Origin: Struthidea cinerea
Lineage: Eukaryota > Chordata > Aves > Passeriformes > Corcoracidae
NCBI GenBank assembly: GCA_013397865.1
Contig: VZTI01002061.1
Span: 444,327 to 508,326, forward strand
Reading direction: 5' to 3'
Length of the DNA: 64,000 nucleotides
The first letter of the stretch is position 1, and every line of letters begins with the position of its first letter. Of this stretch, positions 1 to 11,593 are shown in pieces. The notes beneath the pieces were generated by a model. The model was not told the origin of the DNA. It worked only from the letters and a program-made list of their open reading frames with translations, and made no database searches. The translations under genes and the position numbers were made by a program.

Positions 1-1556
1 GACCTGCAAGACACTCCAGTTGATCACTACCTGACAAGTGTCAGCGGTTCTTGTCTGTGACCATTATCCCTTTAATATAAAACAGCGGGGAGATTAAATA
101 ACCTGAAAATGCAGCCAGGCTTTGGTAGGGCTTGGAACAGCCCTTATGATGTCCTGGCCAGCTCTGCGTTATTCCATTTCCTCCACTGGCAGACAGCACG
201 GCTCGTTGTGCATGCAAGCGTATTCAAAAGTGTGACATAAATGAAATGCACTCATCTTGATGGAAAATATAAGAGCCCAGATGTGTCAGGGCCTTCAGCT
301 GTTTTACAAGGTCCGAAGCAGAGGGAGGAGGTGCCAGTCAAAACCTTTGGTTTCTTCTGTCTCTGTCTCTGTCTCTCTCATTTTCTCTCTTTTTTAGAGG
401 TTTCTTGGGAAATGAGGTAAGGGAAACACTGGAAGTCCCCCTTGGAGCAGCTCAGAGTCTACAAAACCCCGGAGATCCTCCTACTGACAGTTTCTCCCCC
501 CACAGATGCTTCTCTTCTGAAGCCTGCCCTGCAGAACTGTGCTCTGGCTCTGCTCTGCTTGCCTGGCACAAACCATGAAGCCCCCAGGTGCCTCAGCACT
601 GGCACAGGATCTTTCAACAGGACTCCCAGATCCAGACCCTGGCTTTCTGAGGAATAATCTGGCACGTGTCAGCATATGCTCAGCTGACCTGCTCCTTGTA
701 CACAGCCCCACAGACCTACACTGGAATCCCATGGCTTGCCAAACACCCATGGGGATGGATGAAGGTCACCTGCTAATCAGTCCAGACTGGAGATGAGAAA
801 TGAAGGGAGAAGGTTAGCTGCCGCACTGATCCAAGTGGGAAATGCTTCAGCTAATGTACACTTCCAAGGCATCAGACTTCTAAGGGTTTATTTCTTTTTA
901 GCAATCATCTGATCACTCCAGGGCCTCACTGCAGCACAGGTTTGGTAACAGGCATCTGTGGCTCTGAAAATGGTGTGACCTAAATATAGCAAGCAGAGAG
1001 AAAGAGGAGCAGGAAGCTGCTAGAGAGAACTGGACAACGTTTTGTTCACATTAGCAACTACAAATGAAGTCTCATAACTCCCAGCCAGGCTCATCAGTCC
1101 ATGCTGGCCGTTCACACTGCACGTCAGCAATATTTTCATTCAGACATTTTTAAATTTTTGAATTTTAAGTGCAGGACTTTTTATAAAGTAACTTCATTTG
1201 TGTGTCCTTTTTCAGAGGAACACATATCCATCAGGTGTGTTGCTTGTATCTGGGAAGAGAGGACATATGTGTCAGGTGGACACACGTGCCAGGGAAATAT
1301 AATGCTACTGGAATATAAAGTGTTTGAGAGTGTAGGCGGCTTCAGTTCTTGTTAACTCTGTTGGATACAATTTCCCTGTGATCATATGGATACAACTTTC
1401 AGCTTGGAAGCCCTCACGAAGACAAGAGCCTGTAAATGAGAATCACTGCTAATGGAGCCCATTTTTCTACATCTCCAGTCTGCACTTGAGGATCCAGTTA
1501 CCTCTTTTGTCTTTCCTCATCCCTATTGCTGCTCCAGTAATAAATCAACATCCATC
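1..1556. other. Unique non-coding DNA
   Basis: I see no recognisable gene or mobile element here. The open frames at 442-796 overlap one another on both strands and have the Ser/Pro/Cys/Arg-rich composition of chance frames. A pyrimidine-rich CT tract lies at about 355-396. Confidence 0.5.
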
Positions 1557-1605
<49 letters not shown>

Positions 1606-1618
1606 CCTATCTATCTAT
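1557..1618. repeat. TCTA tetranucleotide microsatellite
   Basis: About fifteen units of a four-base repeat run without a break except for one TACC interruption near 1604. On the plus strand one frame reads through it as alternating Leu-Ser-Ile-Tyr, which explains the open frame there. A run this long and this pure is likely to vary in length between individuals. Confidence 0.97.
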
Positions 1619-1953
1619 TTTTGCCTCTAGGATCTTGGCTATAACTTGTTGTGAGCAGGAAGGGTCTATAGCTTTGTGAACCCAGGTATAGGAGTCACAT
1701 AGGAATAGCATGAAAAATTCCTGCTGGAATTAAAGCCGGGTGCAGGTGGACCCACATGCCAGTTTGTCATTGCGAACAAAACCAGCATCAAGAGTGAGCT
1801 CTCTTGCTTTGGTTCCAGATGACTCAGGAATTTTCTGAGGGACAAAAACCCTCAAACATCATAACTTGGCTCTTGGAATTCATTGAATATTCAGGAATTA
1901 AAATGAGAGGTGACGTGGTTTGGGAATGGTATTCCCCGATTTATGTTCCCATT
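1619..1953. other. Unique non-coding DNA
   Basis: I see nothing recognisable between the microsatellite and the LTR that begins at 1954. Confidence 0.4.
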
Positions 1954-2477
1954 TGTGGTGGGTTGACCTTGTCTGGATGCCAAGTGCCCACCAAGCCACT
2001 TTACCACTCCCCAGCTGGACAGGGGAGGGAAAATAAGACGGGTTGAGATAAGACAGCTTACTAAAGCAAAAGTTTGTGCATGCACAAGCACGGGAAAAAA
2101 AAAGAAAAGGTTTATTCTCTTCTTCCCATCAGTGAGTGATGTTCAGACACCTCCCAGGAAGCAGGGCTTCAGCTCCTGTAGTGGTTGCTCCGGTTGCTTG
2201 TAACTAACAAATGGCCCTCCCTTCCTCCTCCTTCCCTTAGCTTTTATATCTGAGCTGATGCCGTATGGTACAGAATATCCCTTTGGTTAATGTGGGTCAG
2301 CTGGCCTGGCTATGTCCCTTCCCAGGATCTTGCCGACCCCCCGCCTACTGATGAGAGGAATGTTGGAGAGACAGCGCTGGGTGCTGTGCCAGCACGGCCC
2401 AGCAGTAGCCAAAACACTGGGGTGTTAGCAGCACGTTTCTAGCTGCCAGTGCAAAGAGCAGCACTGGGAGGGCTGCT
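1954..2477 (-). mobile_element. ERV LTR, minus strand, nearly complete
   Basis: Read on the minus strand, this ends in CCACCACA, has an AATAAA signal (complement at 2111-2116) and contains blocks shared with the plus-strand LTR at 11594-12160. Shared blocks include the segment around 2255-2300 (the GGGATATTCCATACC type), the segment around 2395-2425 and the final CAGCACTGGGAGGGCTG. The first 25 or so bases of U3 seem to be missing, because the similarity stops at about 2476 where another LTR begins. No coding sequence remains. The family looks like an avian ERVL/ERVK-type LTR from memory; orientation and relationship to the 11594 copy are read directly. Confidence 0.8.
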
Positions 2478-2910
2478 GTGGGGAAATGAGCTCCAGCTCA
2501 GCCAGACCCAAAACACCACTGAAGTGCCCCAAACCATGCGCTGCTCACTCCCTCCCTCTGTCACTCCCGCTCTCCCCGCCGTGGGCTGGAGAGGAGAAGC
2601 AGAGGCACAAAAGGTAAAGGTCAGGGGCTGAGAAAAGAACAATTTGCTGGAAACAGCAGTGAAATAAGAAACAAACTCCAACAGCAACACTATTAATAAC
2701 AGTGTACAAGAGAGGCAAATGATCCTTGAGTGCTCACCCCACAGATCATGATGTTACCCCGACCTCTCACTGCCCACCACCCCACCAGAATGGACCCCTT
2801 ACCCCTCCAACTGGGCATGATGTGAGGTGGTACAGAATAACCTCTGGGTCCTGGCCATGCCCCTCCTGGCTACTGCAAAAATTAACCCTGTCCTGGCTGG
2901 AACCAGAACA
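2478..2910 (-). mobile_element. Second ERV LTR fragment, minus strand
   Basis: The minus strand begins TGTTCTGGTTCCAGCCAGGA, the kind of start I know from common avian LTRs, and runs through a purine-rich section to about 2478. It abuts the LTR at 1954-2477 without unique DNA between them. Its middle is diverged, so it looks older than its neighbour. It has no open frame of interest. The left boundary is uncertain by about 40 bases because the two LTRs share terminal sequence. Confidence 0.65.
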
Positions 2911-4918
2911 GGATGTTATGTGATGTTCTCATAGCAGCACTTCCCAGAACAGCTACCATATTGCAGGGTTTGTCACACGAATTAGCATCAGATAGGCAAA
3001 ATTAGGCAGGCATCAAATGACTTTCCCACCTTCTTCAGAGATTGAAGCAAATGTTTTTCCATATGAACAGACACACAGAGGAGTATTTACATGGACATAT
3101 ATTTGTATATGTAGTTTGCTCCATACATCTCCTTTTAAAGCCTCCTGAAATATTTTGGAAACCTTACTTTAAAAAAATATCCTTTTGCACCTCCCCATTT
3201 GAAAGAAAAGCAGGTAAATTGCACAAATGTTTGCAATAAACAACAAACAATTCAAATTTCCGCCACAGATGTATTATTTAGCTGGCTAATTAGGGAGTGT
3301 CTCTTTCACCAGTTGTCTCTTGATACAGTTATCAATGATTTGTCAAAATTCATAACATCTTTCCTTCGCTTTTAAAATGCTCAGGGCACAGTTCACAGAA
3401 TTCAGTGAGGCACCAAGACTGGCCTTTATACTTCTAACTCCAAGTCAGCACAGAAATGAAGCAAACTCTCAATTTACTCAAGCTAAGCAGATGTTTCAGT
3501 ACTGGACCCTTAACAAATTCCCTAGACATGGCCTTAGGCAGAGTTTTGTGTGATCCTATCCCATATCACAGCAATATTTTGATAAATGAAAGTTTTCTTC
3601 AGTTTCTGGTTTTCCTTACTGCCCCCCCAGCCTGCTTGTCAGCAGTATTTTTGCACTGTGCTTGTGACAGTGCTTCAAAATTGCTGTAAAGTACAGCACT
3701 AATTTTACATGTCAATCAAACCTGTGACATTTTTGGTGTGGTAAGCTGGAGGGGATAGCAGTATTAGTTCTGGTCTATTCCCTCTTCTCCTGACTCCTGC
3801 ATTTCTTCTGACGTTTTGGTTTCAGTCACTCCTTTCCAATGCTTTTCTCCACGGAAAAAATTATTTTTTAGTGAAACATCCCCAACCTAAGCCTGTCTAT
3901 ACAGAATGGCTCATGGAAATTCCTGTGGGAACTTCAGCACTGTTATTTCCTGTGACCATTCCACTTTCTTGGGGCAAACAAGCTCTCACAAGCAGCCATC
4001 AGACAAAAGGACACACCACTTCATCCTGGAGCCTTGTCTGCAGAGTGAACCTATGAAGGTATCCAGACTGGAAGACCAATGAGTCACAGAGGTTGTGTTT
4101 CCAAATATTTCCATTTTCAAAGCAGTTGGGTTTTGCAAAAATCACCCCAGAAGGTATCTTGTAAAAGCACGTTTTTCCTCCTATTCAGTCCTGCAAAGTC
4201 CAGACAATGAGGTGTTTCACTCTGCATGAATTGAGTGTCTAAAGAGATGCCCTCCAAACCCGTGCAAGATGCAACTTTCTGTGTTGCCCCCAGTGGCAAA
4301 ACTGAGAGAGAAAAGTGGTTTAGGGGCTCATCTCAGGAGTTCATTTTACAGAATGCAGTAACTGTAAGAAGTAAAACACACCCTAAATCATTATTTTAGT
4401 GTTAACTGGCATCAGATGAAACTACAGGAGATGTAGTATTACTGCATTTTAGTCACATAATCAACCAGAGCAGTGAGAACAGCAGTTAGTTCATCTATAG
4501 TGTAATAAGAAACAGTAAAAAAAAAAAAAATAGATGAAAAAACTGGGAAGCAGAGTTGGTTTTTTTAAAATGAGTTTCTACAAGGAACATTTAGCTTATA
4601 AAGAGAGATAAATTATAGGTGTGCGCTGAGTGTGTGTTTATGGCTTAGCCCCCAGGAGACAGAAGGAAGAAAAATGGTCTCTGCTTTTTTCCATCTTTTC
4701 ATCTAAGCTGCAGTGGAATGAGCAGTTGGGGCTGGTCCATAATTCACTGGGAAGTGGCTGTACAGAAAACCTTCTCAACATCTGCAAAGCTGCCAGAGGA
4801 AGGAAAACACCAGGACCCCTGCGGCAGAGTCACTGCCTGAGTGAGAGGCAGAGGGAAGGGGACTGTAGGTGCTAAAAAGCTAGAAGCAGAGAAATTCTTC
4901 AGCCTTTTCTCAGTATTC
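2911..4918. other. Unique non-coding DNA, AT-rich
   Basis: I see no gene or recognisable repeat. There is a poly-A run of about 14 bases near 4517. Open frames are all under 85 codons and look random. Confidence 0.45.
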
Positions 4919-5232
4919 TGTGAGAAGACTGTCTTTCTTATGTAAACTATTTTAAACAAGGTCACAGTTTCATAAACTTCTTGCCCCCGCAAGCCGTTTT
5001 GCAAGATTGTTATGGCTTCGACTTTGAAAATATTTTGGAATAGGTATCTTAGGACTTGGCCAATCCTTTCAAGGGGTGGATGGCCGAGGAACCAATTACC
5101 TATTGCCACTCAACACACTTTTTGCGATCTATCCTATAAAGTAGTTAGAAAATTATTAAAGAAAAGCTTCGGCTTCCACTGTTCACGAGCCTGGACTCTG
5201 TGGCGTTTTCTTTATGCGCCTCAGACGTAACA
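4919..5232 (+). mobile_element. ERVK-like LTR, plus strand
   Basis: The segment starts TGTGAGAAGACTG and ends CTCAGACGTAACA, so it has TG...CA ends. Inside it has a CCAAT motif near 5058, a TATAAA box at 5135-5140 and an ATTAAA polyadenylation-type signal at 5155-5160, in the order expected of U3-R-U5. The ending resembles avian ERVK/alpharetrovirus-like LTRs from memory. The bases after it (GCGACAGGGGACGACCC) do not match a primer-binding site that I recognise, and I see no matching target duplication, so whether it is a solo LTR or a truncated provirus end is unclear. Confidence 0.55.
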
Positions 5233-5740
5233 GCGACAGGGGACGACCCACAGCCAATTAGCAAGGCCTAAAGCGTTCTCACAGCAAGGCCCTTGGTTTT
5301 GTCCCAACCTGATAGAAATTCCAGGGGAGCTCCATCCCTCTTTTGGCTGTGTAGCTGGTGTGGCTGGTCTGTACAGCCCAGAATAGGAGGCATTTTGCTT
5401 TTGCGCAGCTGCAGGGCTGGCGGCTGTGTCTGCACACCGAGGGGTGTGGGGTGTAGCCGTGCTGCTTTCCTGACGCTGTTCCCACCTGCGGCTGGGCTGT
5501 GAAACTGCCCCAGGATAACCAAAGGGCTTGTTTTGTTTATCAGGTCTGCACCTGGGGAAGGAAGAGTGCTCACTGTTGGTCAGAACAGCCACCTAATTTC
5601 ACCATCAGGGGTACGGAGGTAGCATGTGCTGTTGGCTAAAGAAATAGAAATAGATATGGGGAAGACACAGCCTAGTTACACGTCACAAATTATGTGGCTG
5701 CCAAAGACTTTTCCCTTCTGAAGATGCCTGCCCTGCCTAG
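5233..5740. other. Unassigned DNA between two LTR elements
   Basis: This lies directly downstream of the 4919-5232 LTR and could be leader sequence of that element, but I find no retroviral motif. Overlapping frames of 100-123 codons on the minus strand (5221-5592) have low-complexity composition and no recognisable domain. Confidence 0.35.
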
Positions 5741-6357
5741 TGACACATTCCGTGCCTCAATTAATGCCTCCCCAGATGGGGGAGAGTTTTAGCGTCTTTG
5801 CCAGGAATTCAGGAGATGAATGGGAACTTCAACAGTCTCTGCTTTCAGATAGTTGTTTACTGAGTCTTATCAGAGAAGGAGAGTCACTTATGTGACCCAG
5901 ACACAGCACAGAGCAGAGAATGCAGGAGAAGCCCGCATTATCAAGATTAGACAGTCTTTTTAAAGGTAAATTATCCAATAAAAACATAAAACGAAAGATA
6001 TTTTCACTTTTCCACCAATGTTCAATAAATCACTTTGTCACGTACACAGGAACTGCGGAACTTTTTATCCAATCACCTTAAACTACTTCTACTGCAGAAG
6101 ATGGAGTAATAGAAGAAGGAACAAAAGGCCTGGAGAACAACAACAATCCTCCATTTTGAAGTTTTTTACTTTTTATCTATTTACTATATTAACAGACCCA
6201 AAGACCCTAAATTTTCACCTTGTGATAATCTTACATAACATTCTATCATCTAGTTCACACCAGTGTAGATTCCAACTCTTCCCAAAGGGTAGGTAATTTT
6301 CTCCATGGGCGAAGGTCAAAGACAGTGTTGTCCAGGGGGGTAGAATCCTTCAAAAGG
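5741..6357 (-). mobile_element. LTR element 3' end, copy A (minus strand)
   Basis: This is a near-identical, inverted partner of 32853-33470; by eye about nine bases in ten or more agree along the whole length. Read on the minus strand it ends in GTGTCA, and the LTR proper probably starts after the purine-rich AAAATGGAGGA near 6147. The part between there and 6357 holds the end of an open frame that stops at 6255 in this copy and at the same place in copy B. I recall similar LTRs from songbirds as ERVK type, but that is memory, not a search. Confidence 0.8.
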
Positions 6358-6599
6358 ATTTTTGCAGGCCTTCTGGTGCCATGGTAAAGACTGCTCATTC
6401 CCTGCCCATGTCGTTCCACAGAATTCTGAGATACACGGAGTCTGTGAGACCGCTGTCGAATTTGGGTAAGATCGGTGTGCCTGACGGGCAGCATGATCCC
6501 GTGTGCCCCACGTCCTAGGAAGCTGTGCCAAACCCAAGCACAGTAAGGCTCCAAAATGGATAGGCTGCATTGGGAGCAACCCAGAGATTCCTGGAGCAA
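6255..6599 (-). pseudogene. 3' coding remnant of LTR element copy A
   Basis: About 114 codons are open on the minus strand and end with TGA just before the LTR. The last 33 codons, ending with the residues LWEELESTLV, are the same in copy B (32863-32956), which argues that they were translated when the element was active. The codons before that are present only in copy A. The position immediately 5' of the LTR fits a retroviral 3' gene such as env, but I do not recognise a domain. It has no start context and is probably dead. Confidence 0.4.
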
Positions 6600-9119
6600 T
6601 ACGTTTGCTGTACTTCAGGATGTACAAAGGAGAAAATGAAGGTTTTCCAGTCTGATGCTGCAAACAGGATTTATTCCAAGGCAAGGGGGCCCGCATGTGA
6701 CTGCAGGCACTTGAAAATATGGGAGCAGATACTGATTTGAGGAGCATTCTGTAAGGCTTCTGGATTCTTGAACTGTTGAAGCTCAGGGTCAGGCATGGAC
6801 ACAATCAGGGGTAATTTAACTTACTGCTGATTACATAATCACACAAATACAGCAGTTCTACAGTTACGTGTATAAATTGAGCCACTGCTCCCAGCTAAGA
6901 TTCATGGATATATACATAAATATCTATCTTTACACAGATAGATTGTACCTTGCTCACTGGCATCTTTGTAGATGCAAAGGTTTGCATAAAGAAAGATGGA
7001 AAGTAAGTGGGGGGAACTAGGGTGAAATCATTGTGAGGCAGCAGGAAGTCAATTTTTGCGCTGCAGATGGAAAATCTGATGTATAAATGTATCTTAATGT
7101 ACATGTTAGGCTTATTGCCAGAGTGGTATAGCAAATTCCAAATTCTGACTTCCAAATGTATTAAGGTCTGAAAAGTTTTAAAACAGAAAGACAGAGACAA
7201 GTTGTTTGTTTAGAATATAGCAACATTAACATGGAGTTCTGTCAACTTATCAAACACAGCCAATGTATTTTAACCCAAAACGTGAAGGAGAGAGATGGTG
7301 GAGAATAGTAAAAATATTCCAGATACTTCTTATTTCTAGAGAATTCTATCCTACATCTCCTTCCTGCAGTACAGAATATGAGTGTAATGAGAGCTGTGTA
7401 CCTAACCCCTTTCAGCTGTTCTGAAATCCCAGTTCAAATACCTTAACCACTAATATTTTCCCAGGCCCACTGATCTGACTGAGAACTAAAAATCTGAGTG
7501 AAGACAACAAGATAGAATCCAAATCTAGTTACATTGTTGTGACACTAATATAATTCCTTTGTGGGGAGGGGATTAGAGTCTTTTAATACCCTGATTTTAT
7601 AGGTTCGTGCAAAACACGGCATCAGTTTAGCTGGAGACATCTGGACTCTCACCGTTAAATGAATAAAGGCTTTTTTTTTAATGCAGTGGATGCTCAAAGA
7701 AAATAAGTTCACTAGTCAGTGAATAAAACATGGAATAAATTTAAAATGCTCATGAGGGAAAGAAAAGCACTGCATAAAATAAATAAAAAAGATGTGAAGT
7801 TCTTGATAAAAAAAATAACAGAATATAACACGTGAAAGGCTATGCAGCCATGAGTAATGACAAAAGGTGATATTAAACATTGCAGAACCCTGATTAGTTT
7901 TGTAATAGTCTATAAATCTGTGAATGCGCAACTTCAAAAAGATTTAAATGTCCTTCTCTAAGCAGCTTACCAGAGCTCCATTTTTAAAATCTTCGTTATT
8001 GTTTCTTGCTAATTTTTTTTTTTTACCAGATTCTCCTGCTACCTCCTGTGCACTCTGATTATGAAGTGTTAAAAGGATTAGGAGCCCATGGATTTCAAGA
8101 GCAATTTTCCACACATTCTTGTCCCAGTAAACAAAAGCTTTGTTGCTAACTCAAAACTGTCTAACACAGGTTATCCTTTCAGAAAGTTAGGGGGAAGATG
8201 CTGGCAGGCAGCTCTGTCTGCTGCTGCTGACTTTACTCCAGGGCGGACAAAGAAGACATCAGAGGTGTGGCAGACTCACCACTTCAGCAAAAATGCTGCC
8301 CTCATTTCAGGACTACTGTGAGATCATGATGCCCACCAGCACTAGTCAGTTGTTTGACAAGGAATATCAGAAAGCAAAATAATTTCACTCTGGAAGAGCA
8401 AAATTTAAATCCCAGGTGCCTGTATTACAAAGCCTGATGCCACAAGCACAGCCTCCTGTTCCACTGTGCCCAGGTTTTATATCTGAACTCACAGCAAGGA
8501 ATGCTGTTTCCCACAGCACAATGACTCCCTCGGTGCACGTGTGGGTTGAAGGACTGCTCCCCACCTGCTGTAGACCTTGGAAATTTTCTGCTGGTTACTG
8601 AACCTGCAAAATCAGGTTTTTGCAAATGAGGTATTTGGTTTATGACATACACCATCTCCACAATCCCATCAGACCCCAGGGTGCTGGTCCATTTGTGTCC
8701 TACCAAAATGATCCAGGCCTGGAATATATGAAATACAAGGATCAGTGGAGAGCAATGGATGGGATTAATCTGGAAAAGCAGGAACGAAAGGGACATCATT
8801 GTTTGGGTGGACAACTATGGTTCGGGTGGCAAGTACCAAGATAACAAAGCCAAGCTCTGCTCTGGTCCAGGTGGTAGAACAAAGGCAGAGGCCACAGATG
8901 CAGTTTGGGATGTTTGTGTTGGGCACCGGAAAAACTTCTTCCCAGGGTGGTGGTGCACACACAGACTTTGGTAAGACGGAGCATCACCCTCCCTGGAGTG
9001 TTTTGAAACTCACATAAGCAAAACCACAGCTGCCCTGTCCTAGCACTTGGTGAGAATCCTGCTCCAAGCCTGCCCCCTCTGACCAGCATCTCTGTGAGTC
9101 TGTGAATAGCTGTGTCTTT
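6600..9119. other. Mostly unique DNA; possible remnant of copy A at left
   Basis: The first 200 bases may be more internal sequence of the element at 5741-6599, because an overlapping minus-strand frame runs to 6804. The rest is AT-rich with no gene that I recognise. The stretch 8620-9000 carries several overlapping open frames on both strands, none with a known domain. Confidence 0.4.
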
Positions 9120-9771
9120 TTCCAAGGTGGAGCAGATATCCACCTGCAGCCCATAGAGCATGACATGCTGGAGGAGGCTGTGACTCCATGGGAAGCCCAG
9201 GCTGGAGCAGGCTCCTGGCAGGACCTGTGACCCCACACTACAGATCCTGACAGACTGTACCCTGTGGGAATGACTCACGCTGAAGCAGTCTCCATGAAGA
9301 GCTGCAGTCCATGGGAAGAACCCACATTAGAGAAGGTTGTGAAGGACGGCATCCCATGTGTTACACACTGGAGCACGGGACATCATGCTGGAGCAGGGGA
9401 AAAGCAGGAGAAGCTGAAGAGGCAGCAGAGACAAAGTATTACAAACAGGCCATAACTCCCATTCCCCATCCCACTGCAGTGTTCAGGGGGAGGGGGTGAG
9501 AAGCTGAGAGTGAAACTGAGCCCAGGAAGAACGGTGAAGTGGGGAGAAGATATGTTTATATTTCTTCTTATTCCTCATTATCTTACTCTGCTTAATTGGC
9601 AATAAATTAAATCAATTTTGCCCAAGCTGAGTGTTTTTTGCCTTTTAAGACCCTTGGTAAGTGATCTCTCTCTGTCTTCTCTCGACCCATGTCATCCCTG
9701 TGCTATGTTCTCCCCCTGTCCTGCTGAAGAGGGGAGTGATAGAATGGCCTGCTGGACATCTGGCAGCTTTT
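9120..9771 (+). mobile_element. ERVL-type LTR fragment, plus strand
   Basis: This contains the repeated GGAGCAGGCTCCTGGCAGGACC-style blocks, each followed by a TGTGACCCC or CCATGGGAAG element, that mark a GC-rich avian ERVL LTR. It then has an AATAAA signal at 9601-9606 and a GAGGGGAGTGATAGA block near the end. It lacks roughly the first 300 bases and the last 25 or so. It is in the same family and orientation as the LTR at 9886-10851, only about 115 bases downstream. Confidence 0.75.
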
Positions 9772-9885
9772 CTTTTCAGTTCTGAAGAAGGGCTCGTGCA
9801 CCCCAAACTGGGTCTGTTTCGTCTGAGAACACTTGCTAGACTGATAGAACATATTTGCTTTCCCTAAAAAAAATTTATTTACTCT

Positions 9886-10851
9886 CGTGTTGGTTATGCT
9901 CCACCTGGTTTTTCGTAGTGGGGGGGCCACAGAGGTGGTGTCCGGCAGAGCCAATCCCTGGTGGCTCTGAAGATGGACACACTGCTGGCCAAGGCTGGGC
10001 CAGTTAGAGATGATGGTCACGCCTCTGTGATAACATATTTAAGAAGAAATCAAAACAAAGGTGGTGGCGCAGTTTTAATTCCAGCCAGAGAAGAGGAGGA
10101 GGTGAGAACATGTGAGGGAAACAACATGGAGACACCAAGGTCGGTGGAGAAGGAGGGGGAGGAGGTGCTTCAGGTGCCGGAGCCGAGGTTCCTCTGCAGG
10201 CCGTGGTGAGGACCATGGTGAAGACCATGGTGAAGCAGCTGTGCCCCTGCAGCCCATGGGGATCCACAGGGGATGCAGAGATCCACCCGCAGCCCGTGGG
10301 GGAGGTGCCCGTGCCGGAGCGGGTGAATGCCTGGAGGAGGCTGTGCTCCAGCGGGAGACCCGGTGGAGAGAGAGGGCCCNNNNNNNNNNNNNNNNNNNNN
10401 NNNNNNNNNNNNNNNNNNNNNNNNNNNNNNNNNNNNNNNNNNNNNNNNNNNNNNNNNNNNNNNNNNNNNNNNNNNNNNNNNNNNNNNGTGCAGCAGGGGA
10501 AGGACTCCTCTCCCGGAGCAGCGGAAGAAGAACTTGGGTGATGAACTGACCAAAGCCCCACGCCCTGTCCCCTGCGCTGTCGGTGGGAAGGAGGGAGGGA
10601 TTGGGGGGAAAAAAGGTGATTTTAAGGGCTTATTTTACTTCTCGTTATCCTCCTCTGACTCTGTCAGTAATAAATTCACTTTGTACCTCTAAGCTGAGCC
10701 TATTTTGCCCTTGGAATGTTTTCTCCCAGTCCTTATCTCAACTCATGAACCCTTTGTTAAATTTTCTCTTCTCTGCCCAGCTGTAGCAAGGGAGGGTGAG
10801 TGAGTGGCTTTTCGTGGGTGCCTGGCGTTTGGCCAGTGTCAAACCATGACA
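9886..10851 (+). mobile_element. ERVL-type 5' LTR, contains assembly gap
   Basis: This is a full-length plus-strand LTR with GC-rich repeated blocks, an AATAAA signal at 10669-10674 and the end AAACCATGACA. I place the start at 9886 (CGTGTTGG) rather than at the TG of 9888. A TGTGTTGG start with its first T changed to C matches the start of the 11594 LTR and leaves ACTCT as the flanking bases at 9881-9885, the same five bases as follow the 3' LTR. A run of 108 N occupies 10380-10487, so part of the repeated block region is unknown. Confidence 0.7.
10380..10487. other. Assembly gap (108 N)
   Basis: The sequence is undetermined. The gap lies inside the repeated GC-rich blocks of an LTR, where short-read assembly often fails. 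Open frames that cross it are artefacts. Confidence 0.99.
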
Positions 10852-11172
10852 GTTTTCGGTGGAGATGCTGGGGAGTCATGAGGACTTTGAGATAAGGATA
10901 TTAACTGGGAAAAATAATGGGCAAAACAAGTATTAAACCGTGTTACCAAGTAGAATGATGGTAGAGAATTTGTGTCTTAATCGTAGTGAAGGGTCCAGGA
11001 GCAGATTTTGTGTAAGTTGTCCATTTTTTGTTGTGTGTTGTGTTGATGTTATTTTTGGATTTGGTGTGGGAAACTTTTCTTCTGTTTAGCTCAGTTGGTT
11101 TTTTGTTGTTCTAAGTGAAGATTGTATGTTGAATGTCGATTTTAATGATAATTCTTAAATATGTGATTCACA
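10852..11172 (+). mobile_element. ERVL internal leader remnant
   Basis: The sequence starts GTTTTCGGTGGAGATGCTGG directly after the 5' LTR and resembles an untranslated ERV leader, with T-rich stretches at 11010-11110. There is no gag-like frame. The join to integrase sequence near 11173 implies that nearly all of gag and most of pol were deleted. Confidence 0.55.
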
Positions 11173-11401
11173 GCGGCGAGGGCTGGAACGGCTCCAGTGC
11201 CTTATAAACTCCTGGGCAAAGAAACATGGCATTAAGTGGATGTATCACATTCCCTATCATCCACAGGCCTCTGGGAAGACTGAAAGATATAACTGGGTGC
11301 TGAAAACTGTGTTAAGGGCACTAGGTAATGGGGCACGGAAGCACTGGAATGCAAACTTAGCAGAAGCCATTTGGCTGGTCAGCACTAGGGGGATCTGCTA
11401 A
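11173..11401 (+). pseudogene. ERV integrase remnant (pol 3' end)
   Basis: About 76 codons are open on the plus strand and end in a TAA at 11399-11401. The translated piece includes YHPQASGKTERYN, which is the conserved core of retroviral integrase around the catalytic glutamate (the E of KTERYN), followed by an alpha-helical stretch and AEAIWLVSTRG. Integrase inserts viral DNA into host chromosomes; here the zinc-finger part and most of the catalytic domain are gone and a stop cuts the frame, so it cannot be active. The type of motif fits class III (ERVL) elements. Confidence 0.85.
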
Positions 11402-11578
11402 GAGCCGTGGTAGTAGTTAATGAAAAAATGTATGTTTGGTATAGAGATGGGTTTAAGGATGTAGTTTAAGCTGTGTGTGGGGGTAAGAAAGGATTCCAGT
11501 AATGAGAAAAAAATACAGAAGAGTAATTGGAAGATATATAGATTATGTGGAATCTGAGTGTGACGTAAATGGTATGGA

Positions 11579-11593
11579 ATAAGGGGTGGGAAT
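11579..11593 (+). other. Polypurine tract before 3' LTR
   Basis: ATAAGGGGTGGGAAT sits directly upstream of the TG start of the LTR at 11594. That is the place and composition expected for the primer of plus-strand synthesis. Confidence 0.7.

Noticed and set aside
10004..10692. Frames of 112-185 codons around the assembly gap
   Set aside because: They cross 108 unknown bases and lie inside an LTR.
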